From Pseudomonadota bacterium (GTDB lineage Bacteria; Myxococcota_A; UBA796; GCA-2862545): DNA of 63,029 bases. Within the stretch, counting starts at the first letter, position 1. Every line of letters begins with the position of its first letter. Position numbers and translations under genes: made by a program. The notes under the pieces were generated by a model, which was given only the letters and a program-made list of their open reading frames with translations, did not search any database and was not told the DNA's origin. Shown here in pieces: positions 26,752 through 35,385 of this stretch. Where the stretch lies: positions 1 through 63,029 of the forward strand of contig PKDJ01000185.1 in the NCBI GenBank assembly GCA_002862545.1. Reading direction: 5' to 3'.

Positions 26752-26823
26752 GCGCTCCGGGAGCAGCGCTCCAGCCTGGGAGTCCAGCTCTGACGGCGTC
26801 GAGAGTAGGCTAGGTAGGTGGCG

Positions 26824-28734
26824 ATGCGTCACGCTGCCATCGTCTTCACCGTCGCTCTCGCCATCCGGCTGGCCTACCTGCCGGTGCGGCTGTCCTGGCC
26901 GGATGCCGAGTTCCCGGCAGTGGATGCAGCTTTTCATGACTACTGGGCGTGGGGGCTGGTCACGGGAGAGTGGGGTCCACCGGGGGGGCAGATCGTCGGT
27001 GAGGCTCCCGGGATCGAGGCGCGACCCTGCTTCCGTCCTCCCGGCTACCCCTGGTTTCTGGCGGCCCTCTACGCGGTGGCGGGGCGCTCGGCGGCGGTTG
27101 TGATGGGCGTCCAGGCGGTGCTTGGGGCGCTGGCTGCTGCGCTGGTCGTCCCTCTAGGAGACCGACTCGGTGGCAGGCCTGTCGGGCTGGTGGCCGGCTT
27201 GCTCGCTGCCTGTACCTGGACGGCGATCTACTTTGGGGGTGAGCTGCAGCCACCGGTGCTCGTCGCGCCGCTGCTCCTCGGTGCGCTGTTGCTCGCGCCG
27301 TCCGAGGGGCTGCTGGGGCGCATCGGTGCCGGGGCTCTGCTCGGACTCGCTGGTGTGGCGGTACCCAACCTCCTCGCAGTGCTGCCCGCGGTGGCCCTCG
27401 CGGGCTCGAGGGGCATGGTCCGGCGGACTGTAGCTCCCGTCCTCGCGTGTGCTCTCGTGCTCACGGCGCCGCTCGCGCGCAACGTGAGGGTGGCCGACGC
27501 CTGGGTGCCTCTGACCACGAACCTGGGCATCAACCTCTACGCGGGCAACAACGACGCGGCGAACGGCTGGGACGTGGCCGTCGACGGCTTCGGCACCTCC
27601 TTTGCGCACTCAGCCGTCGTCGAGCGGGCCTCCGAGGCCGCGGGCCGTCCGCTGTCCGACCTCGAGGCCTCGCGCTGGTACGCGGGTGAGGCGCTCACCT
27701 GGATGTCCGACCATCCAGGCCGGGTGGTCGGTCTGGCCGCGAAGAAGGCCACGCTGTGGTGGCACGCGACGGAGGTGCTCTCGAACAAGGAGCTCAACGG
27801 GGCCCGGACGGAGGCCTGGCCCCTCGCTCTGCCCGTCGGTGCGGGCGTCCTCGCTGCGCTGTCTGGAGGAGCCTGGGTGGCACGGACGAGCGGGCCGACC
27901 CTGCGACTGATCGGGTCGTCGATCGGCTTGTTGCTGTTGTCCTACCTTCCGTTCTTCGTGAACGCCCGGTACCGTCAGCCGGTCCTTCCGCTGCTCGCCT
28001 GCCTCGCGGCGGCGTCCCTCGTGACGCTGGGCAGGAGCGCCACGCTGCGTGATTGGCGGCGGGTGGTCCAGGGACTGCTTGGCATCGGACTGCTCGGCGT
28101 GTGGGTCCACCTGCCGGGGACTGCACCCGAGCCGGAGCTGGGTCGATGGGACCTCGCCATGGGCGTGACCCGAGCGCGGACGGGTGACGACGCGGGTGCC
28201 GTCCACGACTTCGACCGGGGCATCGCACGCTCGCCCAGTCTCGTCATGCTGCACTGGGAGCGTGGACGGGCCAACCTCCGCCTGGGCCGACCGGCGCAGG
28301 CCGGGGACGATCTGGACCGAGCCTGGGGACTGCAGCCGTCAGAATCCGTCGCGCTGGACCGGCTCCGTGCCCACCGTGCGGCGGGTCTGCCGGAGCGTGC
28401 GGCTCGAGCGGGTCGCGAGGGACAGGCGGCCTACCTGGAGAGCATCGGCATCGCCTGGAACACCCACCTCGCGCAGCGCGACGCAGGCGATCTGGAGGGT
28501 GCGGTGGAGAGCCTAGAGCGCGTGGTGGCGCTCGCCCCGGAACACATCGACGCCTGGAACAACCTCGCCCTGGCGCTCGGGGCTCTCGCGCGCGACGCAG
28601 GCCCCAGCTGGCTTCGTGTCGCCCAGCTGCACGCGGGCGCTGGGCGCTGGATGGAGGCTGCCGACGCGCTGTCTCGGGCGGGGGACACGCCGGGAGCAGA
28701 CATCCTCGCCGAGCAGATCAGGGCCCGACGCTAG
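26824..28734 (+). CDS. GT-C/family 39-like glycosyltransferase with TPR domain
   Basis: A 636-residue membrane protein that likely transfers a sugar from a lipid carrier outside the inner membrane. The first periplasmic loop carries the acidic motif DAAFHDYWA after helix 1, followed by FRPPGYPWFLAALYA, typical of GT-C/PMT-like enzymes. Ten or so hydrophobic helices reach about residue 430. The C-terminal part (about 440-636) has tetratricopeptide repeats (AVHDFDRGIARSP, AVESLERVVALAP, AWNNLALALGALA). GTG 26818 is an alternative start. It may modify exported proteins or a polysaccharide; no partner gene is adjacent. Confidence 0.82.
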   Translation: MRHAAIVFTVALAIRLAYLPVRLSWPDAEFPAVDAAFHDYWAWGLVTGEWGPPGGQIVGEAPGIEARPCFRPPGYPWFLAALYAVAGRSAAVVMGVQAVLGALAAALVVPLGDRLGGRPVGLVAGLLAACTWTAIYFGGELQPPVLVAPLLLGALLLAPSEGLLGRIGAGALLGLAGVAVPNLLAVLPAVALAGSRGMVRRTVAPVLACALVLTAPLARNVRVADAWVPLTTNLGINLYAGNNDAANGWDVAVDGFGTSFAHSAVVERASEAAGRPLSDLEASRWYAGEALTWMSDHPGRVVGLAAKKATLWWHATEVLSNKELNGARTEAWPLALPVGAGVLAALSGGAWVARTSGPTLRLIGSSIGLLLLSYLPFFVNARYRQPVLPLLACLAAASLVTLGRSATLRDWRRVVQGLLGIGLLGVWVHLPGTAPEPELGRWDLAMGVTRARTGDDAGAVHDFDRGIARSPSLVMLHWERGRANLRLGRPAQAGDDLDRAWGLQPSESVALDRLRAHRAAGLPERAARAGREGQAAYLESIGIAWNTHLAQRDAGDLEGAVESLERVVALAPEHIDAWNNLALALGALARDAGPSWLRVAQLHAGAGRWMEAADALSRAGDTPGADILAEQIRARR

Positions 28735-28921
28735 CGGCCGGGAAGCTCCGCCATGGGCCGGATCCTGCGTGCGGCGCGCGACGGCGAGCCGATCACTCGG
28801 GGATGACGACGCCCATCATCCCCCGCAGGTGAGGAGCAGGGCGACCAGACAGGCCAACGCGATTCATGGAGTGCTCACCGCCCGCCTCCCCGTGCGGTCC
28901 ATGGGGTGCGAGTGGCGGGGC

Positions 28922-30139
28922 TCAGTCGCAGGCGCTCACCGGGGTGTGGTCCGCGGACTCGGGGCCGTAGGTCTGGGAGTCGTCCGAGAAGGAACCACCT
29001 GCCCAGGTGTAGGTCGCCCCGAGGCTGCGGTTGCCGTAGCCGTCGTGGCTCGTGTAGCGGCACGCGGACCAGTCGAAGAACAGAGAGTTGATCGCGTTGC
29101 CACCGGTCACGTCGTAGGTGCCCACGTGGCCGCCATCGGCGTCGTACACCTGGTAGGTGATGTTGGAGGAGTCGTTTCCGGCGTCGGGCAGGTAGTAGTA
29201 CATGCCGTCCCAGGCAAAGCGACCGCCGAAGCAGAACGAGTCGCAGAGCGCGCGGGGCAGCGGAGCAGCCAGGGCGACCGTCGCGTTGAGCGTCAGGTCG
29301 CCGGAGCCGGGCTCGGTGCCGTAGTGCCGAACGTTCGCACCGTCGAAGCAGAGGAACTCGTCGGCCGAGGCCGAGAGCAGGTTGCAGTTTCCGGCGAAGC
29401 CGTCGGAGAACACGGGTGGCTCGAAGCCCGACAGCGTGCCCGTGGCGGGGTCGATGACGCCCACGCTGTGGTCGGTGCCCGGCGAGGCGAACTGGTCGCC
29501 GTTGTTGCGAACCACCACGCCCGTTGCGGGCACAAGCACCGTGCGGCCGTACTGCACACCGACGTCGTTGTCGGGGAGCGCAGGATAGTCGCCAGAGAAG
29601 GCAGGGAAGCTGTAGTAGCCCGTCGAGCTGTAGTGCCCAGCGAACAGGGTGTCGGTCTCCCGGTGCCAGTTGGTCCCGACCAGGTTGTTCGAGAAGAAGT
29701 AGGTGGCGACGCCGTCGTCGAACACAGCGGCGGGGTCAGGCTCCCCTGTGAGGGCGCACGAGGACCCCACGGGGCCGCAGTCTCGACTGTCGCCGGGGGA
29801 CGCCACGTTGGACAGCTCGCACGTGGCGAGGTCCAGCACCTGGAACGGGGCGCTGCAGGTCGGGCCCGACACGGTTGGTCGAAGGCGGAGCATACCGTCT
29901 CGGTCGCTGTCGGGAATGCGGGTGAGGAAGCGCAGGCCGGCGAGTCCGGTCTCGGTTCCGGAGCAGGGGCCCATGCCGAGGGTGTCGCTGCCCTCGCCGG
30001 CCACGCCCGTGATGAAGGCGGCGTCTCCGCCTGGTGTGAGGCCCGTGACCTCGACGGTGATGCGGCCGGGGCAGGGGCCGCTCATGTCGAGCGTCTGGGC
30101 CTGGCTGGTCGTCACGAGAGCAAGGAGGATGGAGAGCAT
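28922..30139 (-). CDS. Secreted CPG-module protein with propeller-like C-terminal region
   Basis: A 405-residue exported protein. ATG 30139 (AAGGATT upstream) gives the short signal MLSILLALVTTSQAQ. Residues about 16-115 form the recurrent module, one of its best copies: LDMSGPCPGRITVEVTGLTP, GPCSGTETGL, CSAPFQVLDLATCELS. The remainder (about 125-405) has repeated WHRETDTLFAG, GVQYGRTVLVP and FAWDGMYYYLP type strands that suggest a beta-propeller, with scattered Cys pairs. It ends SACD. Function is unknown, presumably surface binding. The region upstream contains a 13-bp palindrome. Confidence 0.78.
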   Translation of the reverse strand: MLSILLALVTTSQAQTLDMSGPCPGRITVEVTGLTPGGDAAFITGVAGEGSDTLGMGPCSGTETGLAGLRFLTRIPDSDRDGMLRLRPTVSGPTCSAPFQVLDLATCELSNVASPGDSRDCGPVGSSCALTGEPDPAAVFDDGVATYFFSNNLVGTNWHRETDTLFAGHYSSTGYYSFPAFSGDYPALPDNDVGVQYGRTVLVPATGVVVRNNGDQFASPGTDHSVGVIDPATGTLSGFEPPVFSDGFAGNCNLLSASADEFLCFDGANVRHYGTEPGSGDLTLNATVALAAPLPRALCDSFCFGGRFAWDGMYYYLPDAGNDSSNITYQVYDADGGHVGTYDVTGGNAINSLFFDWSACRYTSHDGYGNRSLGATYTWAGGSFSDDSQTYGPESADHTPVSACD

Positions 30140-30558
30140 GGTGGAATCCTTCGGGCTGGCTGGAGCGCACCCGGTCGGGTCTGGGGTGGGGCCGAGACCG
30201 AGCCTACCGTGTCTCGCCTCGCGATGCTGTGGCAGCGTGTCACCAGGGCGAGGTGATGGGATGAACACCGGACAACGCTGGTACTCGCGGACCCTCGCTC
30301 GAGCTGCGATCCGCCACATGGCGCTGGTCAGCTGACTCCCGTTGGCCTGCGGCCACAGGTGCGAGGGACGAAATGCCGCCTCGAGGACCGTCGCCGGGGG
30401 CCTCGTCCCACTGGTGACAAGCTGGGCACAGGCCGGCTGGTGGAGCGTGAGAGCTTCCGGTGTAGGCGCACTATCGCAGCGGGTGGGCCTGTGAATATCT
30501 TGTGTGTCACATCATGTGATGTGTTGACGTGACAAGTTTGCGGCGCTCTGCACGGGCT
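30140..30558. other. Intergenic region with palindrome, no gene
   Basis: About 420 bases between two minus-strand genes. No coding frame is convincing. An AT-richer patch near 30490-30540 holds the palindrome listed at 30507-30519 and probably the promoter of the 28922-30139 gene. Confidence 0.4.
30507..30519. promoter_or_regulatory. 13-bp palindrome TCACAT-C-ATGTGA
   Basis: A perfect palindrome with a one-base centre in an unusually AT-rich patch, about 370 bases upstream of the CPG-module gene it may control. The half-sites resemble TGTGA but are arranged outward, unlike a CRP site. A regulator is not identified. Confidence 0.25.
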
Positions 30559-31602
30559 CTAGAGCGCGAACACCCCGGTCGTCGTGCAGGTCGTCACGTC
30601 TATCGCCTGGACGTACCGGCCACAGGCTGCAGCGCCGAGCGTCGGCGCCAGGGTGATGGTGCCGTCACCGTCAGCGTCGACGACCACGCGTGGTGGACTG
30701 CTGGCCTCCACGTCGAGCACGGTGCCCAGGCACGGGCCAGCCCAGGTGGGTGTCGGCTCCAGCGTGGTCGCGCTGAACAGGGCCACCTGGCCCCCTGGAG
30801 TCAGCCCGCTCAGCTCCACCGTCATGGCGCCGGGGCATGAGCCCGTCATGTCGAGTGCTGGACCGGCCGCGCAGCCATCGGGCCCAACCACGGCGTCCGG
30901 CGCTGAGTCGGGGCACTGATCGTCGCCCCAGAGCACGCCGTCGCCGTCGTCGTCACTCGGAGTGGTCACGGTGGCGACCTGTAGGTGGTCGATGATCAGG
31001 CAGCAGTCGGGCGGAGCTGCACCGCTGAGGTCGACGTTGTCGAACACCGCTCGGGTGATGCCGATGTCGGAGACCACGCCGAGGTAGCCGTCGATTCGGT
31101 GCGTGAAGCCGTTGCCCGAGTCGAGCACCGGGGAGACGTGCTCCGTGCCGTCGATCTCGGTGATGGTCAGTGAGAGCCCGTTCTCGACCTCGGCGTTGTC
31201 GTCGAAGCTCCAGGCGCCGAGTCCGTACACCGGTGTGTCGAAGGTGATCTCGATCTGCGAACCGTAGGCCTCGAGGGCTCCCCCGCTGACGACGCCGTAG
31301 ATCGGGCCGCCGCCGCCGTCCCACCAGCCGTAGAACATCCAGCCCAGCAGGCTCGCCGTCACGCCGTCGGGGGTGAGCAGCTCGGTGACGTCCGCCCCCG
31401 CGGCACCGTTGAAGTCGAACTCGGTGCGCGTGACACCGAGCGAGCCTGGGGCTCCGTCGGCGAGGCCATGCCACGGCACGTCGAGCTCTGTCAGCACTCC
31501 ACCGGAGGGGGTGTTTGCCTCGATGGAGAAGGTCGGCGCTGCCGTCGCGGCTCCCGTCCAGAGGAGCAGGGTGGCAGTGCACAGATCACGTGGAGTCATC
31601 AT
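30559..31602 (-). CDS. Secreted protein with lectin-like N domain and C-terminal CPG module
   Basis: A 347-residue exported protein with signal MMTPRDLCTATLLLWTGAATA; ATG at 31602 or 31599 are equally possible. The first 200 residues form a beta-rich domain (TRTEFDFNGAAG, QIEITFDTPVYGLGAWSFDD, DNVDLSGAAPPDCCLIIDHL), resembling bacterial choice-of-anchor or lectin-like domains. A short calcium-type linker (DDDGDGVLWGDDQCPDSAPD) leads to the CPG module at the very C terminus (about 250-347): LDMTGSCPGAMTVELSGLTP, GPCLGT, CGRYVQAIDVTTCTTT. This is the only copy placed last, showing the module is freely positioned. Function unknown. Confidence 0.8.
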   Translation of the reverse strand: MMTPRDLCTATLLLWTGAATAAPTFSIEANTPSGGVLTELDVPWHGLADGAPGSLGVTRTEFDFNGAAGADVTELLTPDGVTASLLGWMFYGWWDGGGGPIYGVVSGGALEAYGSQIEITFDTPVYGLGAWSFDDNAEVENGLSLTITEIDGTEHVSPVLDSGNGFTHRIDGYLGVVSDIGITRAVFDNVDLSGAAPPDCCLIIDHLQVATVTTPSDDDGDGVLWGDDQCPDSAPDAVVGPDGCAAGPALDMTGSCPGAMTVELSGLTPGGQVALFSATTLEPTPTWAGPCLGTVLDVEASSPPRVVVDADGDGTITLAPTLGAAACGRYVQAIDVTTCTTTGVFAL

Positions 31603-31748
31603 CGCTGAGTCCGTGGAGGGTGGTGAAGCCGCAGTATACGGCATCGTGCGTCCGGGACGGCCCACCGGTGTGTCACGCTGGGCGGCGCGCGTCGGGCGTG
31701 CGTGCGTTCCTGGCTCGGGGCGCAGCGGAGGGGTCGAGCGACTGCCTC

Positions 31749-32912
31749 CTAGAACAGCGGGGTGATCACGACCTGTCCGTCACCCTCGCGGACGGCGTCT
31801 TCTCCGAACGGGTCGAGACCGGCGTTGAAGGACGTGCCGCCCGAGCCGTGGTGCGTGCCCGTGGCGCCACTGCCGGCGTCGCCACCGCCGTAGCCACCGC
31901 CTCCGGCACCGCCGTTGCCCGAGTTCCCACCGCCACCAAAGCCACCGATGCCCGCGTCGACGCACTGGCCGGGGCGGACGCCCACCGCGCCGGCGCCGCC
32001 ATTCACGAAGGCGAAGCCCGCGCCGTCTCCGAAGCCGTCGGTGAAGAAGCCACCTCCTGGAGAGCCGTCGCCGCCGCAGCCGCACCAGCCACCGTCGTTG
32101 CCGCCAAAGCCACCATCGCCCGTGCCTTCAGCGGACTTGCCCCCCTCGAGCTCGGTGACGACGCCGTCGCCGCAGTTCCCCGCAGTTCCGCCGCCCCCGG
32201 CCACCAGCAGCGGCGTGTCGTCGGCCAGAGCCACGAAGGAGCCGCCGCCACCTCCAAAGTCGTACAAGCTGCCGCTGCTGCCCATCTGGCCCACCAGGAT
32301 CTGCAGCACGTCTCCTCGGCTGAGGGCGAAGGAGCCCTCGACGTGTGCCCCTCGACCCTGGGCGCCCTCCTCACTGGAGCCGCCCTGGGCCCCCCAGGCC
32401 GCGATGCGGTAGGTGCCCGTCGCGGGTGCTGTCCAGAGCTGGATGCCGTCGACGACCTCCACGTCGCCCTCCAGCGACGTGCCGCTGTAGGCCGCGTCAC
32501 ACATGGCGCCATCCGGGCCGGTGGCCCCTACTTGGCCGCAGGTACCGAAGGTGCGGGGCTCACCCGGGTCGCCTCCGGCACCGAGGATCCATGGGTCGGA
32601 GAGCGTGCAGGTCTCGAGGTCGAGCACCTGGATCGCCACCGTGCAGCGTCCGCCGGTGAGGGTCGGGCGAAACCGTGCTCGACCGTCGTCCGTCCAGCCT
32701 GAGGCCAGGTGCCGGATGCCGGCGAGGCCAGTACGAATGCCCGCACAGCGGGTGAACGCGAGCGTGTCGTCGTCGAGGCCGAGCCCCTGAAGAACCACGA
32801 AGCGCCCACCGGGGGTGAGGTCGTCGACGGTGATGTCGACGGGCCCTGGGCAGGCGCCGCTGACGTCGAGCAGAGGGTCGGCGAGCGCTGCCCAGGCGAG
32901 CATCGTGATCAT
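31749..32912 (-). CDS. Secreted CPG-module protein with glycine-rich (ALK-like) domain, paralogue
   Basis: A 387-residue paralogue of the protein at 11532-12728. ATG 32912 (CGGAGTG upstream) gives an unusually short signal, MITMLAWAALA. The module (about 14-110) reads LDVSGACPG, LTPGGRF, RCAGIRTGLAG and CTVAIQVLDLETCTLS. After GTCGQVGATGP the glycine-rich domain (about 135-387) shows YRIAAWGAQGG, GRGAHVEGSFAL, LQILVGQMGSSG, GGGGSFVAL and many Gly runs, ending VVITPLF. The paralogy shows that module plus glycine-rich domain is a stable pair. Probably surface-exposed and adhesive or structural. Confidence 0.85.
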   Translation of the reverse strand: MITMLAWAALADPLLDVSGACPGPVDITVDDLTPGGRFVVLQGLGLDDDTLAFTRCAGIRTGLAGIRHLASGWTDDGRARFRPTLTGGRCTVAIQVLDLETCTLSDPWILGAGGDPGEPRTFGTCGQVGATGPDGAMCDAAYSGTSLEGDVEVVDGIQLWTAPATGTYRIAAWGAQGGSSEEGAQGRGAHVEGSFALSRGDVLQILVGQMGSSGSLYDFGGGGGSFVALADDTPLLVAGGGGTAGNCGDGVVTELEGGKSAEGTGDGGFGGNDGGWCGCGGDGSPGGGFFTDGFGDGAGFAFVNGGAGAVGVRPGQCVDAGIGGFGGGGNSGNGGAGGGGYGGGDAGSGATGTHHGSGGTSFNAGLDPFGEDAVREGDGQVVITPLF

Positions 32913-32973
32913 GGCGCACTCCGTCGGAGAGCGCAGCGTAGCAGGGAGTCCGAGGCCGTGTCGCGAGGGACGG

Positions 32974-33312
32974 CTACTCGGTGGCAGTACCGGTGGTCGT
33001 GCCCGTGCCGTTGCCGAGGCCCAGGGTGTCGCAGTCCTCCTCGGAGGCCACGCTGGTGTAGTCGTCACTGCAGAGGGCAGCGTAGCCCTGGGAGCTGCAA
33101 GCAGCGGTTGCTGCCTCTTCAGCGCCCTCGTCATTGGCCGGGTCCATGCCCTCGCCCTCGGTGTACGTTCCCGAGATTCTGTCGCAGCCGCCCTTCGTGG
33201 TCAGGGTGCAGGTCTCGACGCCGCCGTCGTCGGCGATGCAGGTTCCATGGCTGTCGTTGCCGCAGCCCACGACGAAGAGGGCGATGATGGCGAAGAGAGA
33301 GAAGGCTCGCAT
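32974..33312 (-). CDS. Small Cys-rich lipoprotein
   Basis: A 112-residue lipoprotein. ATG 33312 has GGAG upstream and gives MRAFSLFAIIALFVVGC. The mature part is small, with six further Cys (GTCIADD, ETCTLT, GGCDRI, AACSSQ, ALCSDD, EDCDTL). They could form three disulfides and give a compact stable fold. It ends in a Gly/Thr-rich tail (GTGTTTGTATE). No family is recognised. It lies 61 bases upstream of the 31749-32912 gene on the same strand and may be its operon partner. Confidence 0.72.
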   Translation of the reverse strand: MRAFSLFAIIALFVVGCGNDSHGTCIADDGGVETCTLTTKGGCDRISGTYTEGEGMDPANDEGAEEAATAACSSQGYAALCSDDYTSVASEEDCDTLGLGNGTGTTTGTATE

Positions 33313-33600
33313 TATGGACTCCAGTCGTGCCGTTAGGGCGCGGTGGTGTCTCGCGGAAAGACCGCTTTTCAAGGGGAGGTCTCGTCTCGGGCGTGTCCCT
33401 GAGTCCGCTGGAGTGGCGCCCAGGCCTGCCGGTGTGGATCTTAGAGCCTCTCTCGAGACCTCTCCATCCGTGAGCTTCGCGAGGGCCGGGGCATGGGGGC
33501 CATCGCCATCATCGGCCTGACGGTCGATCTGTTGGTTGGTGTACCGTCTTCACGAGGCCGGGGGCTCTGTCGAGAACCGAGAGGCCTCGTGGAGGTTCCC

Positions 33601-34200
33601 ATGGCTCTCTTCGCAGGAATCCTGGCGCTGGCCCTTCAGACGGCCGCCGCTCAGCAGGGGCCGTCGCTCGACCAGAAGGCGCGCACGACCGTGCGTGTGG
33701 GGGCCGCTCTCAACGTGGGGGCGATCGTCTCCTTTGCGGGCCTAGCGACGGGCACACCCGCGCTCCTCTTCTCGGGTGGCGTGGTCGAGCGCGCAGCACT
33801 GCCCACAGCTGCAGCAGGGGCCATGCGCTCGCGTACGCTGCTGAGCGAGGCTGGTGCGGAGCTCGCACCCGGCGGTGGTATCGCCGCCTACAGTCTCTAT
33901 GGTGCGGGCAGTCTGATTCAGGCTGCTGCCATTCCCGTGTTCATTGGTGGCACCCTCAGAGCGGTCGAGTCTGGCGATGATCGGTCTTTCGGTAACGGGG
34001 TTGTGGGAGCGGCCGGGCTCCTCGGGCTCGGGTTGGCGGTGCGCTGGTCGGCGTGGGCGGGGGTGGCCGCGCAGACCTCGGCCAACCAGAGAGCGCGGAG
34101 TCGGCTGGTCGCTGACGTGCGCGAGCACCGCCGACCGAGCTGGTGCTTGTCTCCGATGAGCACCGAGCGGGGCCTGGTGCTGACGGTGAGCGGCTGGTGA
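33601..34200 (+). CDS. Exported or membrane protein of unknown function
   Basis: A 199-residue protein. ATG 33601 has GGAGG directly upstream and opens a signal peptide MALFAGILALALQTAAA. After it come two or three moderately hydrophobic Gly/Ala-rich stretches (VGAALNVGAIVSFAGLATG, YGAGSLIQAAAIPVFIGG, GLLGLGLAVRWSAWAGVA) that could be membrane helices. A basic C-terminal tail (RARSRLVADVREHRR) follows. The pattern is of a small inner-membrane protein or a lipid-associated outer-membrane protein. No family recognised. Convergent with the HupE-like gene. Confidence 0.68.
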   Translation: MALFAGILALALQTAAAQQGPSLDQKARTTVRVGAALNVGAIVSFAGLATGTPALLFSGGVVERAALPTAAAGAMRSRTLLSEAGAELAPGGGIAAYSLYGAGSLIQAAAIPVFIGGTLRAVESGDDRSFGNGVVGAAGLLGLGLAVRWSAWAGVAAQTSANQRARSRLVADVREHRRPSWCLSPMSTERGLVLTVSGW

Positions 34201-34219
34201 GGGTAGCCGTGAGCGCCGC

Positions 34220-34984
34220 TCAGTGGGCGTGGTGTCCGTCGTCGTGATCATGCGCGTCGTCGTGGTGGTGCCCGTGATGCTCGGTGGGCGTCACGTCGGC
34301 GGCGTAGCTGATCAGCTGGAAGAACAGCAGCCCGATGCCGGCACAGCCGAGCAGGATGTTCGACGCGCGTCCGAAGCGCTCGAAGGACGGCTTCTTCCGC
34401 CACGCGGCGAACAGCGCGACCATCACGGTCAGCGCCGCCACCTGCCCGAGCTCGACCCCGACGTTGAAGGACAGGATGCGCAGGACCAGGCCCTCGTCGC
34501 CCAGCGGCAGCTCCTGCAGGCGAGTCGACAAGCCGAAGCCGTGAATCAGCCCGAAGAGGAACACCATCCCCAGGAGGCTCGGCGCCTTGCGATCGAGGAG
34601 CGTCTCGAAGCCGTCCAGGTTCTCGAAGGCCTTGTACATCACGCTCACCGCAATCACGGCGTCGATCAGGTACGGATTGGCGGCGATGCCGAGGAGGGTG
34701 GCGCCGAGCAGCGTGATGCAGTGCCCGAGCGTGAAGGCCGTGATGAAGCGCACGACGTCGCCGAAGCCGGAGAGGAAGAACACCACGCCGAAGAGGAAGA
34801 GCAGGTGGTCGTAGCCGGTGAGCATGTGCTCGGCGCCCAGCCAGACGTACTCCAGGGGCCCGCCGGCGGTCATGCTGGCGCGGCTCTCCTCGGAGATGCC
34901 GTGGGCCCAGGCAAGCAGCGGGCTCGCGAAGACGGCAGCGGAGAGGCAGAGCCGGGTCGGGATGGAGGGGACAGCTCTCTGCAT
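34220..34984 (-). CDS. HupE/UreJ-type membrane protein with His-rich tail
   Basis: A 254-residue inner-membrane protein of the HupE_UreJ_2 type. After a signal-like N terminus (to AWA) it has HGISEESRASM, the conserved HMLTGYDHLLFLFGVVFF, FTLGHCITLLGA and FLFGLIHGFGLST. These His/Asp-bearing helices are the family hallmark, with six or seven transmembrane segments. The C terminus is a His/Asp cluster (HHGHHHDDAHDHDDGHHAH) likely to bind a transition metal. HupE and UreJ relatives are linked to nickel or cobalt supply, but this branch often occurs without hydrogenase or urease, as here. The start is MQRAVPS at 34984. Confidence 0.85.
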   Translation of the reverse strand: MQRAVPSIPTRLCLSAAVFASPLLAWAHGISEESRASMTAGGPLEYVWLGAEHMLTGYDHLLFLFGVVFFLSGFGDVVRFITAFTLGHCITLLGATLLGIAANPYLIDAVIAVSVMYKAFENLDGFETLLDRKAPSLLGMVFLFGLIHGFGLSTRLQELPLGDEGLVLRILSFNVGVELGQVAALTVMVALFAAWRKKPSFERFGRASNILLGCAGIGLLFFQLISYAADVTPTEHHGHHHDDAHDHDDGHHAH

Positions 34985-35385
34985 GGGGCACACACCTCGT
35001 GAGGGGGCGGGGCGCCGCGGTCGGGCAACATGTCTCACGCCAGGGTCGACCCCTCGTACCCCGTCGTCCGGCGGCTGGCAGTCGTCGGAAGAGGCGGCCC
35101 TCACAGTCCCTTTACGAGAGGACGTGCAGAAGTGTTTGACTAATCGTAAATGCTGTTCACAGTCTAGACTGTCTGCTCTCGGCGATGTCTGCCTCTCCAG
35201 CGCTCGGCCGCTCCGCCCCCCCGGAGGCCATGAGCGCCGGAGCCGTGACAGCGCGTCGACCTCATCTCGAATCCTCCGCCTCTGGCGCTGCGGATGCAGC
35301 ATCGGAGTCAGCCCCTGCGGGTCGAGGCCGGCTTGCCCGATGTGCGGATGTTCGCTCGCTCGCATCACAGAGCTTGGAGGGTGTC
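34985..35385. other. Divergent intergenic region with palindrome
   Basis: About 400 bases between the HupE-like gene and a plus-strand CPG-module gene. No coding frame is convincing, although an open frame runs in from 35185. TTGACT at 35136-35141 in a locally AT-rich stretch could be part of a promoter. A perfect palindrome follows at 35159-35172. Confidence 0.4.
35159..35172. promoter_or_regulatory. Perfect 14-bp palindrome ACAGTCTAGACTGT
   Basis: The sequence equals its own reverse complement over 14 bases and sits in the divergent control region between 34984 and 35386, in an AT-richer stretch. It could be an operator for an unknown dimeric regulator. Confidence 0.3.

Noticed and set aside
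28793-28921. Minus-strand reading ending SGRPAPHLRGMMGVVIPE, reminiscent of a cupredoxin C terminus
   Set aside because: Only about 40 residues, no copper-ligand Cys, no start signal, and it lies just after another gene's stop. Chance similarity or a tiny remnant cannot be separated.
30507-30519. CRP-type binding site, given a cyclase gene in the window
   Set aside because: The TGTGA-like half-sites face outward with a one-base centre, not the CRP arrangement with a six-base spacer.
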